Source: Membranipora membranacea (lineage: Eukaryota > Bryozoa > Gymnolaemata > Cheilostomatida > Membraniporidae). From it: DNA of 64,000 bases. Positions 1-12,799 of the stretch are shown in pieces. The stretch covers positions 9,856,001 through 9,920,000 of the forward strand of contig OU612067.1 of NCBI GenBank assembly GCA_914767715.1, in the 5' to 3' direction. A model generated the notes under the pieces. That model was not told the DNA's origin and searched no databases. It saw nothing but the letters and a program-made list of their open reading frames with translations. Made by a program: the position numbers and the translations under genes. Numbering within the stretch: the first letter of the stretch is position 1; each line of letters starts with the position of its first letter.

Positions 1-994
1 GAGGTCCACCATGGCCTCACCTCTAGGATGCATTCTAGTTTACTAGGATGTATCACACTCTCAGTACGAGGACTCCGGGCAACTTGCGTCCCTCTTTAGG
101 GGCAGCCCACCCTCTGTTTTGTCATAAACAGGGGATGCCCAAATCATTCAATAAAACCAGAATGATTTCAGATATTTATCGAGCGAAAGCATTTTAGGTT
201 TGTGAAGGCATGACAGTGCAGGAAGTACTAGACTTCATCCACTAATGAGGAAATTTATCTCATTATCTAGTTTTCTTATGATGTAATATTGGTCTTATTA
301 CAACTAAAGACTTAAAATTGTTGATTATTTTGACTTACAGCACACAGGTGATATTTTTCATCTCAGCTGGGTCATTTCTCACAGATCAAACTAATACTTG
401 ATTTGAATTATAAATCATGACTTGTTATCAATATTCTCCCTGGAAAAATGGTAGGGATTGAATAACGACAGTTCCCCATCACTCCACAACTATATAACTT
501 AAAAGACGAACATCTGTCCCAGCCAAAATCAGAAAATCCAGGTAATGTAGGGCCATGTGGCATGTCGGCTTTGTACTTTCAATCAATACTAAAATGGGTC
601 ATTCCTTGCTAATTACTTTTGCCTATGAATATTAGTATATTTTCACTAGTCATTCTAGTTAATCCATTGTTTTCATTGTTCTCATTGATTAAAACAACAA
701 TACAGATGCATAGTAGTTTACATTTTGATAAATGATTCATATCATACCCAAGCTACTTTTAGTTTCACATGGTCACAGCATTTTTATGGTTTTAGTTGTA
801 CCATTAATCTGAGGCATAGCTAGGTGTTGTATTCTCATAGGAAAACAATAGGTCTATATAATATGAAAATTCAAATGGAATGAAATCCCATCTTTTCGTT
901 TGGTAGTTTCTTACAATCATAATTGTAACCACTATTTCTCAGTAATCTGTGTACAATTTGGCCATTTTAGCAGTTGGCCAGGGCTTGTCGCAGT
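1..994. other. Intergenic, no gene seen
   Basis: AT-rich sequence with no long open frame on either strand, no recognisable protein motif and no clear repeat. Confidence 0.5.
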
Positions 995-1722
995 TCATAG
1001 AATACTATTAGACCATTCTACAGACAATCTCAGCATTGATGTTCCGCTAGATTGATCCAATTTAAGGAACTTCCTCTTTCTAATTCGCTGGAGCGATTTT
1101 AATATTCTGTTGATAATTGCTTCGTCCTTTTCCTGCCGGATATTGTGTTTTGGGGTCAAAGGAGCAAAAAATTGAGCCACAGATTTGACAGCCATGGTCA
1201 TCATGATCACGACTTATTATTATAAACAGTCATTGGTAATTAGTTATGACCCGCTTACCACTCCTAAACTGACGAGTAACGCTCCGCTGATTGCTAACTT
1301 ATCGGCTGGATTTACAATGCTGGTGACGTTCATGTAGAAGGCTGTTATCAGCTGTCCCAAACCTGAAGTAAAGAAATCAAAAGTTGTCATGGTTGCGTCC
1401 AGAAAGAAAAACAGATTTGCTGAAACCATAAGACATGGTAAGCTTGCTCGATGTGAGAAGTGAAGCTGATCTGATATATGAAGTACAAGTTTAGCCTTGA
1501 TACGGCCGGGTTTAAGGCTAGGTTTAACCAATAATTGCTGTTTTTCAGTGGGTTCACAGTGTCACTGATGGTATTTGGTGAACGATTTTTGGCATTCATC
1601 AAATATTTCCCCAACTTGCCGCCTGAAACAATTACTGAACATAGCCATTACTTACTGAACACAAGAAGAATAGCTCCTACTATGGAGACTGCCCAGTTTA
1701 TCCATCGCTTCTGTATAGCCAT
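995..1722 (-). CDS. Hypothetical small membrane protein, four exons
   Basis: I do not recognise this protein. Proposed exons, in transcript order, are 1722-1656, 1622-1566, 1362-1256 and 1132-995. Phases agree and the sum is 369 nt, giving 122 residues. The start MAIQKRWINWAVSIVGAILL is a short basic stretch followed by a hydrophobic segment, probably a signal anchor. A second hydrophobic run, LAISGALLVSLGV, ends exon 3. The last exon is strongly basic (RIRKRKFLKL). Splice sites are GT-AG, but the acceptor of exon 4 was chosen to avoid a stop and a different exon 4 is possible. No neighbour suggests a role. It could also be a chance chain of short open frames; RNA evidence would decide. Confidence 0.33.
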
Positions 1723-2840
1723 ATTTTCTTCTTCTCTATTGTGACTGCTGACTAACTGTGCTTCTTACTGCTGACTGCCTAGCTAAACTTGTATATGCCA
1801 CACCTAGTTATGACTATGCACAGCGCTGCTATGCGTTCTGTGTACACACTATAGTCTATAGATTCTCTATAGCAGGCTACGCCCTTTCTTAAATCTACAC
1901 ACCCTACGATACTTAGTCATATGAACTCTATGCATTATTGACAAAAGGTATATAATGAATCAATACCCAAGCCTGAATAGCATTGTATGATTTGCAGTAT
2001 TTTTATTGTCTGCTCTTGTTGAAGTATACTTGAACATAGTTCCATTCATACACACTCAGATTATGTATATTTAGAGGTATGACTGTGTTTACTCAGGTTC
2101 ATAGAAAACCATCCTATATCAAATTATAAGAAATCAGGTGACTATTTCTGTTATATGAGAAAAAAGCAAACAATATCATAATATTTTTAGTAGGTCAAGA
2201 TGATCAGGCAAAATAATATAAGGATTCGTTGTCGGAAATCATTGTCCATTGATTTTTACTCATTGCAAGTTGCCGAGTGTGTTTGGGGACTGAACTCCCC
2301 AATGGCTATCTTAGAGCCTGCATAATTAAAGCCAAACTCTAGAGGAAAAAATTGAGAGCAGGAAGTTAAGTTTGCTTACTTCGCTCATACTTACAACAGC
2401 CTCATAACTTTATTACATTAATTTTCACCTTTGCTAGCAACGATAGGTCTACCTAATGCAAAGTTCACTACAACTAGCAAATCTAAACCCTATTCCCTTC
2501 GGTTATAAACACAACTTCATCAACACAATGGCCAGGCAATTCTAAATGTGGCATCCATCTACATAAAGTCATACTTTAATTTAATATCTCTCCTTTGTTT
2601 AATCATGGAGTTGATGTGTTTAATTCCTTCAGTCCTTCTCCTCCATCAATTTGTAATTCTTTACAGCTTCATATAGTAAGTAAAACATTGTCAATAAATA
2701 GTGATAGTAATAAAAAACGATGTTGAAAAATGTAAAATTGGTATGGTATCAACAGTCGTGACAAAATCTAGCAGAACCAGTGCCTCTTTATCAAATTAAT
2801 GCCAACCTCCCATCTCCTTATATAATAATGAACATGCATC
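1723..2840. other. Intergenic, no gene seen
   Basis: AT-rich spacer with stops in all frames and no repeat that I can define. Confidence 0.5.
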
Positions 2841-2847
2841 ATGCAAT

Positions 2848-3006
2848 GAACTCCCTCTCCCGGAGTTCATTACATCACCCATGCATCAGGGAGCACGGCC
2901 CTCCATCAGGGAGTTTGGGACCTTCTCCATGCATGCATGCAGGGAGGGTGGGATATGCACCCTCCCTGATGCATGATTGTCTCCTGCAGCAGGTCCCAAA
3001 CTCCCT
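2848..3006. repeat. Inverted-repeat (fold-back) element
   Basis: Arms 2908-2923 (AGGGAGTTTGGGACCT) and 2991-3006 are exact complements. A second complementary pair, 2932-2950 with 2958-2975, lies inside and leaves a 7-base loop at 2951-2957. A separate small hairpin, GAACTCC...GGAGTTC, sits at 2848-2868. The pairing makes a stem of roughly 100 bp, as in MITE-like fold-backs. No target duplication is clear. Short open frames here are only by-products of the repeat. Confidence 0.7.
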
Positions 3007-3530
3007 CTCTCCTGTAATGTTTTTGAAGAGTTGCATTCTCTAAAATGTACTTGAAGCAGGGCACACAACTCTTAATTTCAGCTGTTAGTATTTTGCCATT
3101 TTTCATAGGAAATCTTCTCAGAAAATAACTTTGGTAAAGAAAGCAGAGAAGAGCATTGGTGCACTGCCCGCCTGCTTGTTATTTTTGTGGCCCATGCTCC
3201 AACTGATGCTTGAGGAAGAATGTAGGATAAGTAAAGGCCCTTGAAACACAAGAGTGATCACATGCACCGAAGCAAGGTTGGTATGTATATAATGCATGAT
3301 TGTTTGTTGTTATACTTTCTTTTCTTTTGCTACTTGTAAAAAATCCTGTTGATTATTCTTAATATTGTTACTGTCAGCAGACTCACTGTAACTGCTGTGC
3401 TATAGTAATTGTTTTAGCAGCTCAATCTTCTCTACTGTAGAGTCACAGGTTTGCCACATTTGTGCCACAATGATACATACACCATGTACAATGAGTGGTT
3501 TGATCAGAGTAGTAGTGGTGGTAATCACCG

Positions 3531-3660
3531 CCTAGTCATGGGCCCCTTGGACTCACATCCCTTACTTTGCCAATGTTCAGTATCAACCATGGGTTGGTTG
3601 ATACTGGAGATTGGGAAAGTAAGTAAGTAAATCCCAGGGGCCCATGCACCTAGTGACCTA
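3531..3660. repeat. Hairpin repeat of about 110-130 bp
   Basis: Complementary arms CATGGGCCCC (3537-3546) and GGGGCCCATG (3638-3647) surround an inner hairpin, CAGTATCAACC-ATGG-GTTGGTTGATACTG, at about 3580-3606. It lies upstream of the ATXN7L3-like gene and may be a small fold-back element in its promoter region. No target duplication was identified. Confidence 0.65.
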
Positions 3661-3938
3661 GGAGTAGAGGAACCCCACTTGCCTAGGTAGCTCACGTGTC
3701 ATGTGTATGGGTCATGGGTCAGTGTATATATAGATTATGATACAGAGAGGAGTCCCTGCTCCAAAAATTTTCATAGGATTAGACACCATTGCTTTAACCC
3801 TGAGACTGTCCAGCCTTTCCTATCATAACTAGTTTTAGCTTCCGACGGTCTCAATCTTACAATAACAACAAAACGTAAAGAATTTTTATTTGTAGACTTA
3901 CTGAAGCTGATTAAGGCATCAGAATACTATAGTAGAAT

Positions 3939-6900
3939 ATGGAGATACTGTCCTCAGTGCCCGATGAATTATTCAGTGATTCTCTGGGCATTTCTGATGA
4001 TCTCAATCCGAATGCCCCAGAACCATCCGTAAGTCAACATAGGCCTATCTTAAAAACTGAATGCTTGACGCTCTTAAGTCAGATACTGTAGTACTATAAA
4101 CAATTACAACAATATTCAGTGGATGCGGTCTACCACCGTTACTGAAACATGTTTGGTATTGTTTATATGCTCTCATGTGAGACATTTCGCTCATGCAGCA
4201 GAAGGCAAAAGAAAGTTTAGCAAGAAATTAAAGAAAAATTGTTTTGAAGTTCACAATTTTCCATTTCTTGCAAGATGGGTTGATATGAAAATTACATTGC
4301 TATATTTGATCGAAAATGATCCTGTTCTTTTAACAGGATACGGCCATTGCTGCTGTTGCTGACAATCTAATAGACAATGTGATATTCGGATTTTGCCTGG
4401 AAATACATCGGATGGCAAAGAAAGGAGTTCTATTCCTAGAAGATACTGACTTGGAATCTATCAAACAATTTAGTAAGCTCTTAGCATGCATTGAGAGTTT
4501 CACGATCCAGCTAGGTCATTGCATTACATAAATGGATATGTCACAATCACAACAGATGTACTTAAATCTGTAAATAACAATCATTCAGGACATTTTGATC
4601 TAATCCGTTTAATTTGGCCCTCCCCTATTGTCTCTTATCCATAACTTAAGTGTAACAGACTTCAGCATTATGGTAAAATTTTGCTTAGGAATATCTAAGG
4701 TATGTTTTCTCTTTTTGGGTGGTTGGGTGCTGCTTAGAATGCAAATACAGGAACTTTGATGACAGACTTGTCTAAGGTCTCTTCTGTACAATCAGACAAA
4801 TTGGTGCTGTACTCTTAACCTTTGTTTTCTTTTTACAGAGATTGTTGATACACCTGGACTGGACATATTTGGACAGGAACTGATTAAGAAGAAACAAATA
4901 GAATGTGTGTGCCCAAACTGTGAAAGGAATATGGCCGCTGCTCGATTTGCACCTCACCTTGAGAAATGCATGGGTATGGGTCATTGAGATCATTTTCCAA
5001 ACTAGATTTCTTGTCAGGTTATCCTTTTTCCTCATTTACACTTTAGGTGTCAGTCCTATCATGAGAACTACATTTTGATGATTTGCAGAAACTTGGGTTT
5101 ACTTACAAAGTATACTGCGCTATGCTACAGCTAGCTAGGTTGATGCTGCAGAACAGCTTATATTCTTGTTGAATATCAGACTTTGATAACCAAAATTTGC
5201 AAAGCTACCTGGCTTTGTTCTATTTGTATTGTTGAACTATAGGAATTCAATTACTAAATTTAGATATTGTTACAATGTTGATATCTTCATTTCTCAGGTA
5301 TGGGCAGGTGTTCTTCTCGTGTAGCCAGTAGGAGAATAGCTAATAATATAAACAAACAGGAAGGCAGTGATAACGATAGTGTAGCCGGAGAGGAACACGA
5401 TGATTGGGCCGTCAATAAACGCAGTGAGTTGTCTCCCTTTACTGGTGGAAGTTATGAGCACTAGTGCTGTTACTCATGGAATTAACATTGGGTTTGACCT
5501 ATGGAGTCTAGGTGTGATCAAATTGTTGCCAATTATTATCTGTATTTCGAAATCTGTGATGTCTACGGGGAAATAACATAAACTAAAAAAATTTGGAGAG
5601 TCATGTTTTATAATCAATTTCTGTGCTGTTTATATAGAAGCCTTCCTTGAGATGATAACTTGTCTGCTAGCATGGCAATCACAAACTCATTAAATTATGA
5701 TTAACTTCTGATCTAAGCTATCAATTTCTCTGAACATGAATATAATATTATGATCAACTTCTGATCTATGCTATCAATTTCTCTGAACATCATGAACACT
5801 ATTGTCTAACCTGCTCCTAATTAGATATCTATTGTACTACATAAATATTACTCGCATCCTAATATTTCCTGTTATAGCGAAAAAGTTGAAGAGAGAGAAG
5901 CATAATAACTCACCAAGAGGAAGGGGGAGACCGCCTAATAAAGCCAGGACAGGTTAGAGATTAAATAATCACTCTGCTCTAGTTTGGTATGCCAGCTACA
6001 TGTCAACAAGTAGTGCTCTGTTGGCGTGTAGTGTTTGCAGGAGGAAAGGTTTTTCAAAATACACAGCTAGTCAAAATTTCATCATATAACACTCCAATTT
6101 AGCTAGCGACATTAGTGTTACCTTAAATTAAATCTAGCTCAAGCTAGCTAAACTTAACTCTAGCTAATATTTACTCATCTAGGGTATATGAAAAGGTGGG
6201 CATCGTATACCTTATGGTAGTATTTATCATTTAGTTTTTGAATCTAAAATTTTTGCTCATCTCCTATTATTCAGCGCCTCCTGAACTAAGGAACTATCCA
6301 GAGCACCGTTTGCTCCAAATCCATTGTCCCTGTCTCAATTTGTGTCATACAGACAATTTCGGTCTGAATTTATTTAGAAGTCTCCTTTGCAAACTATCCT
6401 TAAAAACACCCGGTCATATATCGACTATTTGCTATGTTTTAGTTGAGCCTGCGCCAGAACTAGATCTACTCGTAAATATGGACGAAGATCAGAGAAAGCC
6501 GATAATAGCTAATATTTGTGCTGCCTTTACTGATGTCTCCTCTAAGAAAATCTGTTCTAGGTATGACTTGTAAATTGTGCAATAACTGGTCGCTGAGATA
6601 ACAATAAATATATTGTAAACATCTCAGTTGTTGCTGCCTCGCTATCACACTAAAACCTGAATGAAGTATATTGATCCTTGTTGTCGAAGCCCTGCTGAAG
6701 GTGCAAGGTGATAACGTGAGAGTGATGGTGCATTGTGGTATATATGATTACATTTAAAATGTTTATGTATGCCATCTGTTATGTTAAATAAGACACATCT
6801 GCGAGTTGTCTACTCTTTTAATACATTGTTCAATGAGTGGACAACTCCCATATAATATACATGTGTTGTGAATAATATGAAAGAACATGCCTGAAAAACT

Positions 6901-7820
6901 ACTAATATCTTCATTTGACCAGGGACCTTCCATTCTCCCTGATTTGACAGCACTGTGGAGTAAATTTTGTACTATTGTTGGTCTAGAGTTGGTGGCCTTC
7001 AAGGTTTTCAACCATATCAATATCCATAGCCATTATGACCCAAAGACATGCAGATGAGTGTTATCACGCATAACCACCCCCCCCCCCCCCTCCCATGAGA
7101 TTTATTGTTCACTTTGTATTACAGAGCACTGAAATGTACTCTTCATACTGATGAGCAGAGACAAGCTTCTAGACTAATACTGATTCCACCTCCAGTGGAA
7201 ACTAAACTGTAAGTTTCAATGTTAGCCAGTTACTGGCTCGCTGGCTACACAACAGGGAGGGCATCTGTTATTGTATGGTGAATGTACGGTTTTTGATAAG
7301 ACATTTATTGCTCGAACCTTATAGCATTAAAACATTAATAGGACGGTTTCTGTAGAACGATAGTTTGTCAATTCATAGATGTATTTTATTGCGCAAGTTC
7401 ATTGAAAGCAGGACTGCTGACTCCATTAAATTGTCTGTAACCACATCTAAACTCGAGAGGATAATTTAGTATTATTCAGGTAGTTGATGAGTTGCAAATG
7501 TGTCATTAGTTGCAGTGATCTATAATATGCAACATGTTTTTTGTGGCCGATATGAAGAAGGTTGTTACGGCTTGAGTTTAAAACACAGCTTTAATTTTTC
7601 TTACAGTAAGTCGAGTTCACAGTCGGCCTTATTTGAGGATGAGGTAGATGTGGATATCGACACATTCGACGATCTCGATAATCAGACCTTAAGAGACGCT
7701 CTGTGGGATAAGGACGTCACACCTACTGCCTCCCCAGCAGACAGTACAAGCACTGTAAACAGCTCGGGGTCCGCTAGGAAACGAGGGCGTAAGAAAAAGA
7801 GCAAACGAGGCAGGGAGTAA
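3939..7820 (+). CDS. ATXN7L3: Ataxin-7-like protein 3 / Sgf11, SAGA deubiquitinase module subunit
   Basis: Eight exons: 3939-4028, 4337-4472, 4839-4973, 5298-5423, 5878-5952, 6443-6560, 7125-7208, 7607-7820. The sum is 978 nt, 325 residues, all GT-AG with matching phases. The ATG is preceded two codons upstream by an in-frame TAG. Exon 2 gives the N-terminal helix region ([11 protein letters not shown]), exon 3 [12 protein letters not shown], then the Sgf11 zinc finger [20 protein letters not shown] followed by KCMGMGR, with C-x2-C-H-C ligands present. Exons 6-7 form the SCA7 domain ([16 protein letters not shown] with a further upstream Cys). The tail is acidic and ends in a basic run ([13 protein letters not shown]). 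In known systems this protein holds USP22 and ENY2 in the nuclear module that removes ubiquitin from histone H2B; the zinc finger contacts the nucleosome. An AT-hook-like RGRGRPP lies between the two domains. Family identity is secure; exon 5 and exon 6 edges are the least certain. Confidence 0.93.
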
Positions 7821-9720
7821 GTTAGGACTAGCCAAAGGTACAACCAATAATATTTGAAAATATGAACATGACAATGGTCAGTTAATAGTCTTGACAAACA
7901 CCTTTACTGATTCTTTGAGTTGTCCCAATGTGTAGCTAATTAAATCATTGTAAAGTTCTGCATATCTTAAAAACAGTGGCATTGTGCCGCATTGAAATGT
8001 TACCCTGTTCATCATGACCATTCTCCTGGGCATGGTGATGTCACAACGTAATTAGAATATTTTTTGACACCGATCATTTAATATTGTTTCGAGATTATGG
8101 TCTCACTTAATTTTTCTCTTGTTGTTGTTTTGTTGATAATACAGTGTATTGTGCACATACTGATGTACTGTGAATTATGTACAAATTATATGAGCTGATC
8201 AGGTCATAGTCGAAACATAAGACCACTCATGAAACAAATGGCATAGTGCATCAGGTGAATTTGTTAAAAACATTGTTATCAAGCAGTGCAGTTCCATTAA
8301 AGGATCTTTAGTAAGAAAGGGATGGAATGGGTGATCCTCATTTGATGATACTCTAGCCACTTAACGGAAACATAAGAACTGGAGATGCACATTTAGTTCA
8401 TCAAGTTTGAGCCTTGATAATCCATATTGGAAAATAATAATCCCACATGATTGGTTGATGTTTCTGTCCTACACAGTGATAAGTCCAGATTCAGGTTCAG
8501 GTCCAGGTTCAGTGTATTAGATTTGAGGAAGTCCTAGCATAAGGTTGATTATCGATCTGATACTTTTAATCATCCAATCAATAATAAAGGATAAACATGA
8601 TATCTCAGTTTTAATTTGTTATCATCTAATTTATGCCATTGTTTCTCCTCCGATGTTGATGATAATTTTATAGGGATCACATATCCAACGGGCTAATGCG
8701 TGATAGTAGCGGTAGATGCGTAATGGTAGTGAAATTAGATGTTGTCATACTTAGCTCTATCAAATTTATTTTGAAAGTAAGCTCTCACTGTGGTGGTCTA
8801 GGGTTTTATAGGACAGTAACGGATGGAAAACAGATTAGAATATGGAGCCGCCTCTTTACCAAGAACATGAGCTGTCGGTAAGTTTCATTACATATGCCAA
8901 TTTTGTGTGTTGTCATTGAGCAGATAAGCGTTGAATTCAAATAAAGCTATTCCAAAATTTAGTTACATAGGAATCATGTGGGAGTTGTGAGCGTGTCAAC
9001 TGCCTGTTGTATTCCCTGACACCAAACTTGGCTGAAAAGTTCAAAGTTATGTTTGCATTTCTTAAGGATGTGAATGAATTGTAAAGTTGAGGTATGTTAT
9101 TTTTTTAGACGTCACATAATGTCAAGACCAGCACTACAGCTTTGTCGACCACAACAATGCAGAACAATGACACACTTATGAATAACTCTACATTAACATC
9201 TGCACAATCGTTCTGCTAAGCAAACTGTAAGCACCATAACACCCATGCTGAACCTTTGCTAAGCTCTGATTTCAATCTTTGTTGACAGATGGGCATATAG
9301 GGTTTTGAATCTGCAACCAACTACCCAGTATCATTGCAAATTCGGGATTAGCAAGCAGTTCTTTAGTTTAATGTTTCACATTCACTGAGCGGTACAAAAA
9401 TATAATATCTTTTTCAGTTCGGCTAAGCGTTTCCCGATGAACTTGAAATTTTGTTGACACAGTTTTAGCCCTCAACTGACCTCTTCGACTAGACTGAGAT
9501 GTATTCTTGTTGTCACTGAGACCATTAAATTAGACCTTGGCTAAACAACTCAGGGGGGGGGGGGGGCTGTTAACTTGAGAATCACGTAATACCTGAACGT
9601 CTATGGTATTTGTGTGGCCTCTCTCTTAATCAAGCATTATCTTAATAGCTGAAGAACTGTAGAATTGAGAAGTATAAGTCTCCTGGTCATCTTTGGCATT
9701 TACGTTGCATTCTGTTATAG
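7821..9720. other. Intergenic between ATXN7L3-like and first GPCR gene
   Basis: Holds the presumed 3' UTR of the upstream gene and probably the missing first exon of the receptor gene that follows, which I could not locate. There is a poly-G tract at 9553-9566 and a short degenerate CAGGTTCAGG repeat near 8490. Nothing else is recognisable. Confidence 0.5.
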
Positions 9721-12700
9721 TCACTGATGATGTAATACTACCAGAGGATTGGAAGGGCCCAGTGCAGATGACATATTATGTGTGTACCACTGCAATGTCG
9801 TGCCTATCTGTGATTGGCTCTCTCCTGATATTGTACTACTATGTCACATTGAAGCAACTTAGAAACAAGTCCAGACAACTGTTTGTCTGTCTGACAATAT
9901 GTGATCTACTCATCGCTATCGGAAACATAATCGGCATATCCCTGTAAGTCGACATCGTTATTCCCAGTACTAGAACTGGCAAGCTCAAACCAATGGAATT
10001 TATATTTCACATGTTGCAAATCGGAATTGGATATCCGTAAATCCAAAATTTCTCCTTTTAATGATTGATTATAATCATAAAGCCGATGTTATCAACATCA
10101 ATAATGGATACTCCTTGCTAGCTGTACAACTAGTATTAACTATAAAGTATATAACTTGCTGTACAGCAATAAACAGCTTTGTGTTATATTTTTTTTGTTA
10201 CCATTCCTAGTGTTGATTTCTGCGCTGTGCCTGTTTTTAGGATGGTATGGGATATGAAGTCACATCAATTGAAGTTGAATCCAACAGTACTATTATGTCA
10301 GGTACAAGCTATTGTGAGCAGTGTGTTCAGTGTAGCTAGCTTTTTCTGGATGATAGTTATTGGAGCTAATGCTTACCTCACTGTTCGGTACAATAGCAAG
10401 GTGAGTTCCTGTAAAGATCATTCTATATTGGTCATTTGTAGCACCACACCGGGGTTTATGGTTAACAACTACCAAGTAGATCACCTCTAGAATAGCTATG
10501 AAATTAATATATGATATACATACTTATGGCTGTTTGTTGCGTCTTTCAAACCAAAATAATCGATCTGAAAATTGGTATCTCCCTCCCAGCAAGTTAAAAA
10601 CATGTTGTCTTTTCTTAAATACCAAGGGTCAGAGATGATCATCAACATTACTCGTTGTAGATTTTAGTTGAGAAGTATCTATGGCTGTTACATCTGTTGT
10701 GTTGGGGATTTCCAGCTATGATAATGGGCGTCACCATCGCAAGAGATCGCTATGGATATAACCCTTGTGTGGAGGAGATATGGTACTGCTGGGTTAGACC
10801 TAAACCTGATGATTTGGTGTATCATCTCATAGTGTGGCAGCTGTTTACTGGGAAGGCCTGGGAGTTCATGTCTTATATTATTGTCTGTGTCCTCTACAGT
10901 GCCGTCAGGTATTACCTGCATAAGTATGTAAGTTTTACTAACTTCTTGTGTTTAGCTTAGTTTTGTTGGCTTCTTTCACTTATCATTGTGTCAATTAAGG
11001 GTATTCAAGAGAGACTCTGCTCTCGTATAGGTCAGCAAGCCTTATAAATTGTCAAAAAAATGTCCCAAACTTCCTGCCTCAAGTTTGATCCATTTTGCCT
11101 GTATTCTGAGTTGCTCCCCCTTGAGCCCAAGACTTGCCAGTAGAATTAGAGTGACCCCTAACGGGGAGAATTTTTCCTGCCTGTACACCCAGTGTGTCGT
11201 TAGCCTAAGCTTTAAAAGGAGGTTCTGCAGTATTAATTGTAATTACTGATCATGTTCATAGACACACATGAAGGCATCTCGTCTACAGACAAGTATCGGT
11301 GCAGAGCCGGGGCAATCTTCTCTTACCCCAACTCACTCTCAGTCTTATATACTAGCTAAGAGAAAGCTAACATTTATACCTTTGGTATTTATGCTTAGCA
11401 GAGTACCTGGTACTGTGAGATTCTTACTTCTATTGGGGCGGTACCCCACCGCCCGATATATTGGTGCTGTCCTGTCTCCATTCCAGGTATGTCACTTAGA
11501 TATATCGCTTTATTTCATTATTATTTAGTGACTCTTATTTCTTGGGGTGACATAGCATTGAAGGCTTTCGTTGGAAATTCTGTGGATTGTCACAAAAGTC
11601 CAGAATGAGAGCTACAGGGTCAGAAAATATTGATTTTTCTATGCACCGTTGGAAAGCTGTCATGCTATTGATGGTTAGCAGCTCAACAAAAACCTGATCT
11701 GTTTAAGCCATCAAAAAAAATTCACCAATATGTTTTGTCAACCCCACAGGCTAGAATTCAATTTTTTTGAATTAAAATATTGATTATGGTAAATTGGCTA
11801 AATTTAAATATCTTCTGTAGTGGTATAACTATGTGATAATCAATTTTTTCACCAAATAATTAAACTGTAGTAAGAGGATGACCGTCCTCGAATCACTGCC
11901 ATAAGTTAAACAAGAACTCGTTTGTACACCTGTTTATATCTATAAATTTTGCAGGGTATCGGGGACAGCGCACAAGGATTCTTTAACTGTTTGATGTTCA
12001 TCTCTACCACACCTTGTGTAAGAGAGAGATTCCCTCTGCTCACTGGCGATGATAGGAAAGACGAGGGTGTCAAAAGAAAAAACACAAAACATTCTGTAAG
12101 TACAGCCTCCTTACAGTGTAAAGTTGTAAGTATCAGATTTTTTTGTCCGTCCTTTTAAGCTTCTATTGATAGTCTCAATGTGTTCATGAGTTGTGATATT
12201 TTAACTAAAGTGCGATTACAGCCCCCAGTTTATGATAGCTAACACTATAATAACTCTGTCCCATGACATCATAATAATCAGATTACACAATCCAAACGCT
12301 TCTCTACATCAGTACTAAGGGAGACAACTATTTATATTCAGATATCTGAGAAGTTATAAATGAATCGCATTGTGTGGACGATGCTGACTACCAATGCTCT
12401 GCCAATAAATTGTGCACTCTATTTGGTTTACAGTGGCTGTGGTGCAATAGATATGGCGTTGGTCTTTCAATCAAGAGGTCCCGTGTTTGTTTCCCGGCGG
12501 ATCACAGAGGTGTCAGGAAGGACATCCGACCTCAAATGCTCCTGTGCCACTTTGGTATACAGTCAGTAGACCCGTATCGATGATACTGAAAACAAATAAA
12601 CCGAACAATATTAAGGTTTCTCACACGGTATCACAGGGTATCGAGACTATAAATGAACGTGAGTTTTTTTTGTTGCTTTACAGCAGCGTGAAGAGACATC

Positions 12701-12788
12701 AGTGGCGAGTAGTTCCAGTGATGACAGCAGTGAAGGTCAAAGTTCCCCTGAGATTCCAGCTACCAGTGCTTCCGCACCAAACTGCTGA
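9721..12788 (+). CDS. GPR157-like G protein-coupled receptor, copy 1 (first exon not found)
   Basis: Exons 9721-9943, 10241-10400, 10661-10927, 11262-11486, 11955-12095 and 12684-12788 give 372 residues of open frame in consistent phases. The first visible exon enters in phase 1, so a short upstream exon carrying the start is missing. Seven membrane segments are visible. TM1 ends ...SLLILYYYV and TM2 is LFVCLTICDLLIAIGNIIG. TM3 follows the Cys in LLCQVQ and contains FSVASFFWM. TM4 is in WLLHLLCWGFPAMIMG, followed by GYNPCVEEIWYCWV in the extracellular loop. TM5 follows WQLFTGKAWEFMSY, TM6 is LTFIPLVFMLSRV, and TM7 is in GIGDSAQGFFNCLMFI. These match human GPR157, a surface or ciliary receptor linked to Gq signalling and distantly related to cAMP-receptor-like GPCRs. 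The Ser-rich tail could be phosphorylated. AATAAA-type signals follow the stop near 12,805. The ligand cannot be inferred. Confidence 0.88.
12428..12525 (+). repeat. tRNA-derived SINE fragment in GPCR intron
   Basis: The segment TGGTGCAATAGATATGG resembles a Pol III box A, and GTGTTTGTTTCCC a decayed box B. The same unit recurs at 21,903, where box B is better kept (GTGTTCGATTCCC), and both copies run on into CACAGAGGTGTCA. The internal structure does not fold as a working tRNA, so I read it as a SINE head inserted in the last intron of the receptor gene. Confidence 0.6.
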
Positions 12789-12799
12789 AAATTGTCTGT

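Noticed and set aside
9150-9210. First exon of GPCR copy 1 starting at an ATG near 9,157 with NNST sites
   Set aside because: An in-frame stop follows and no donor in phase 1 is present.
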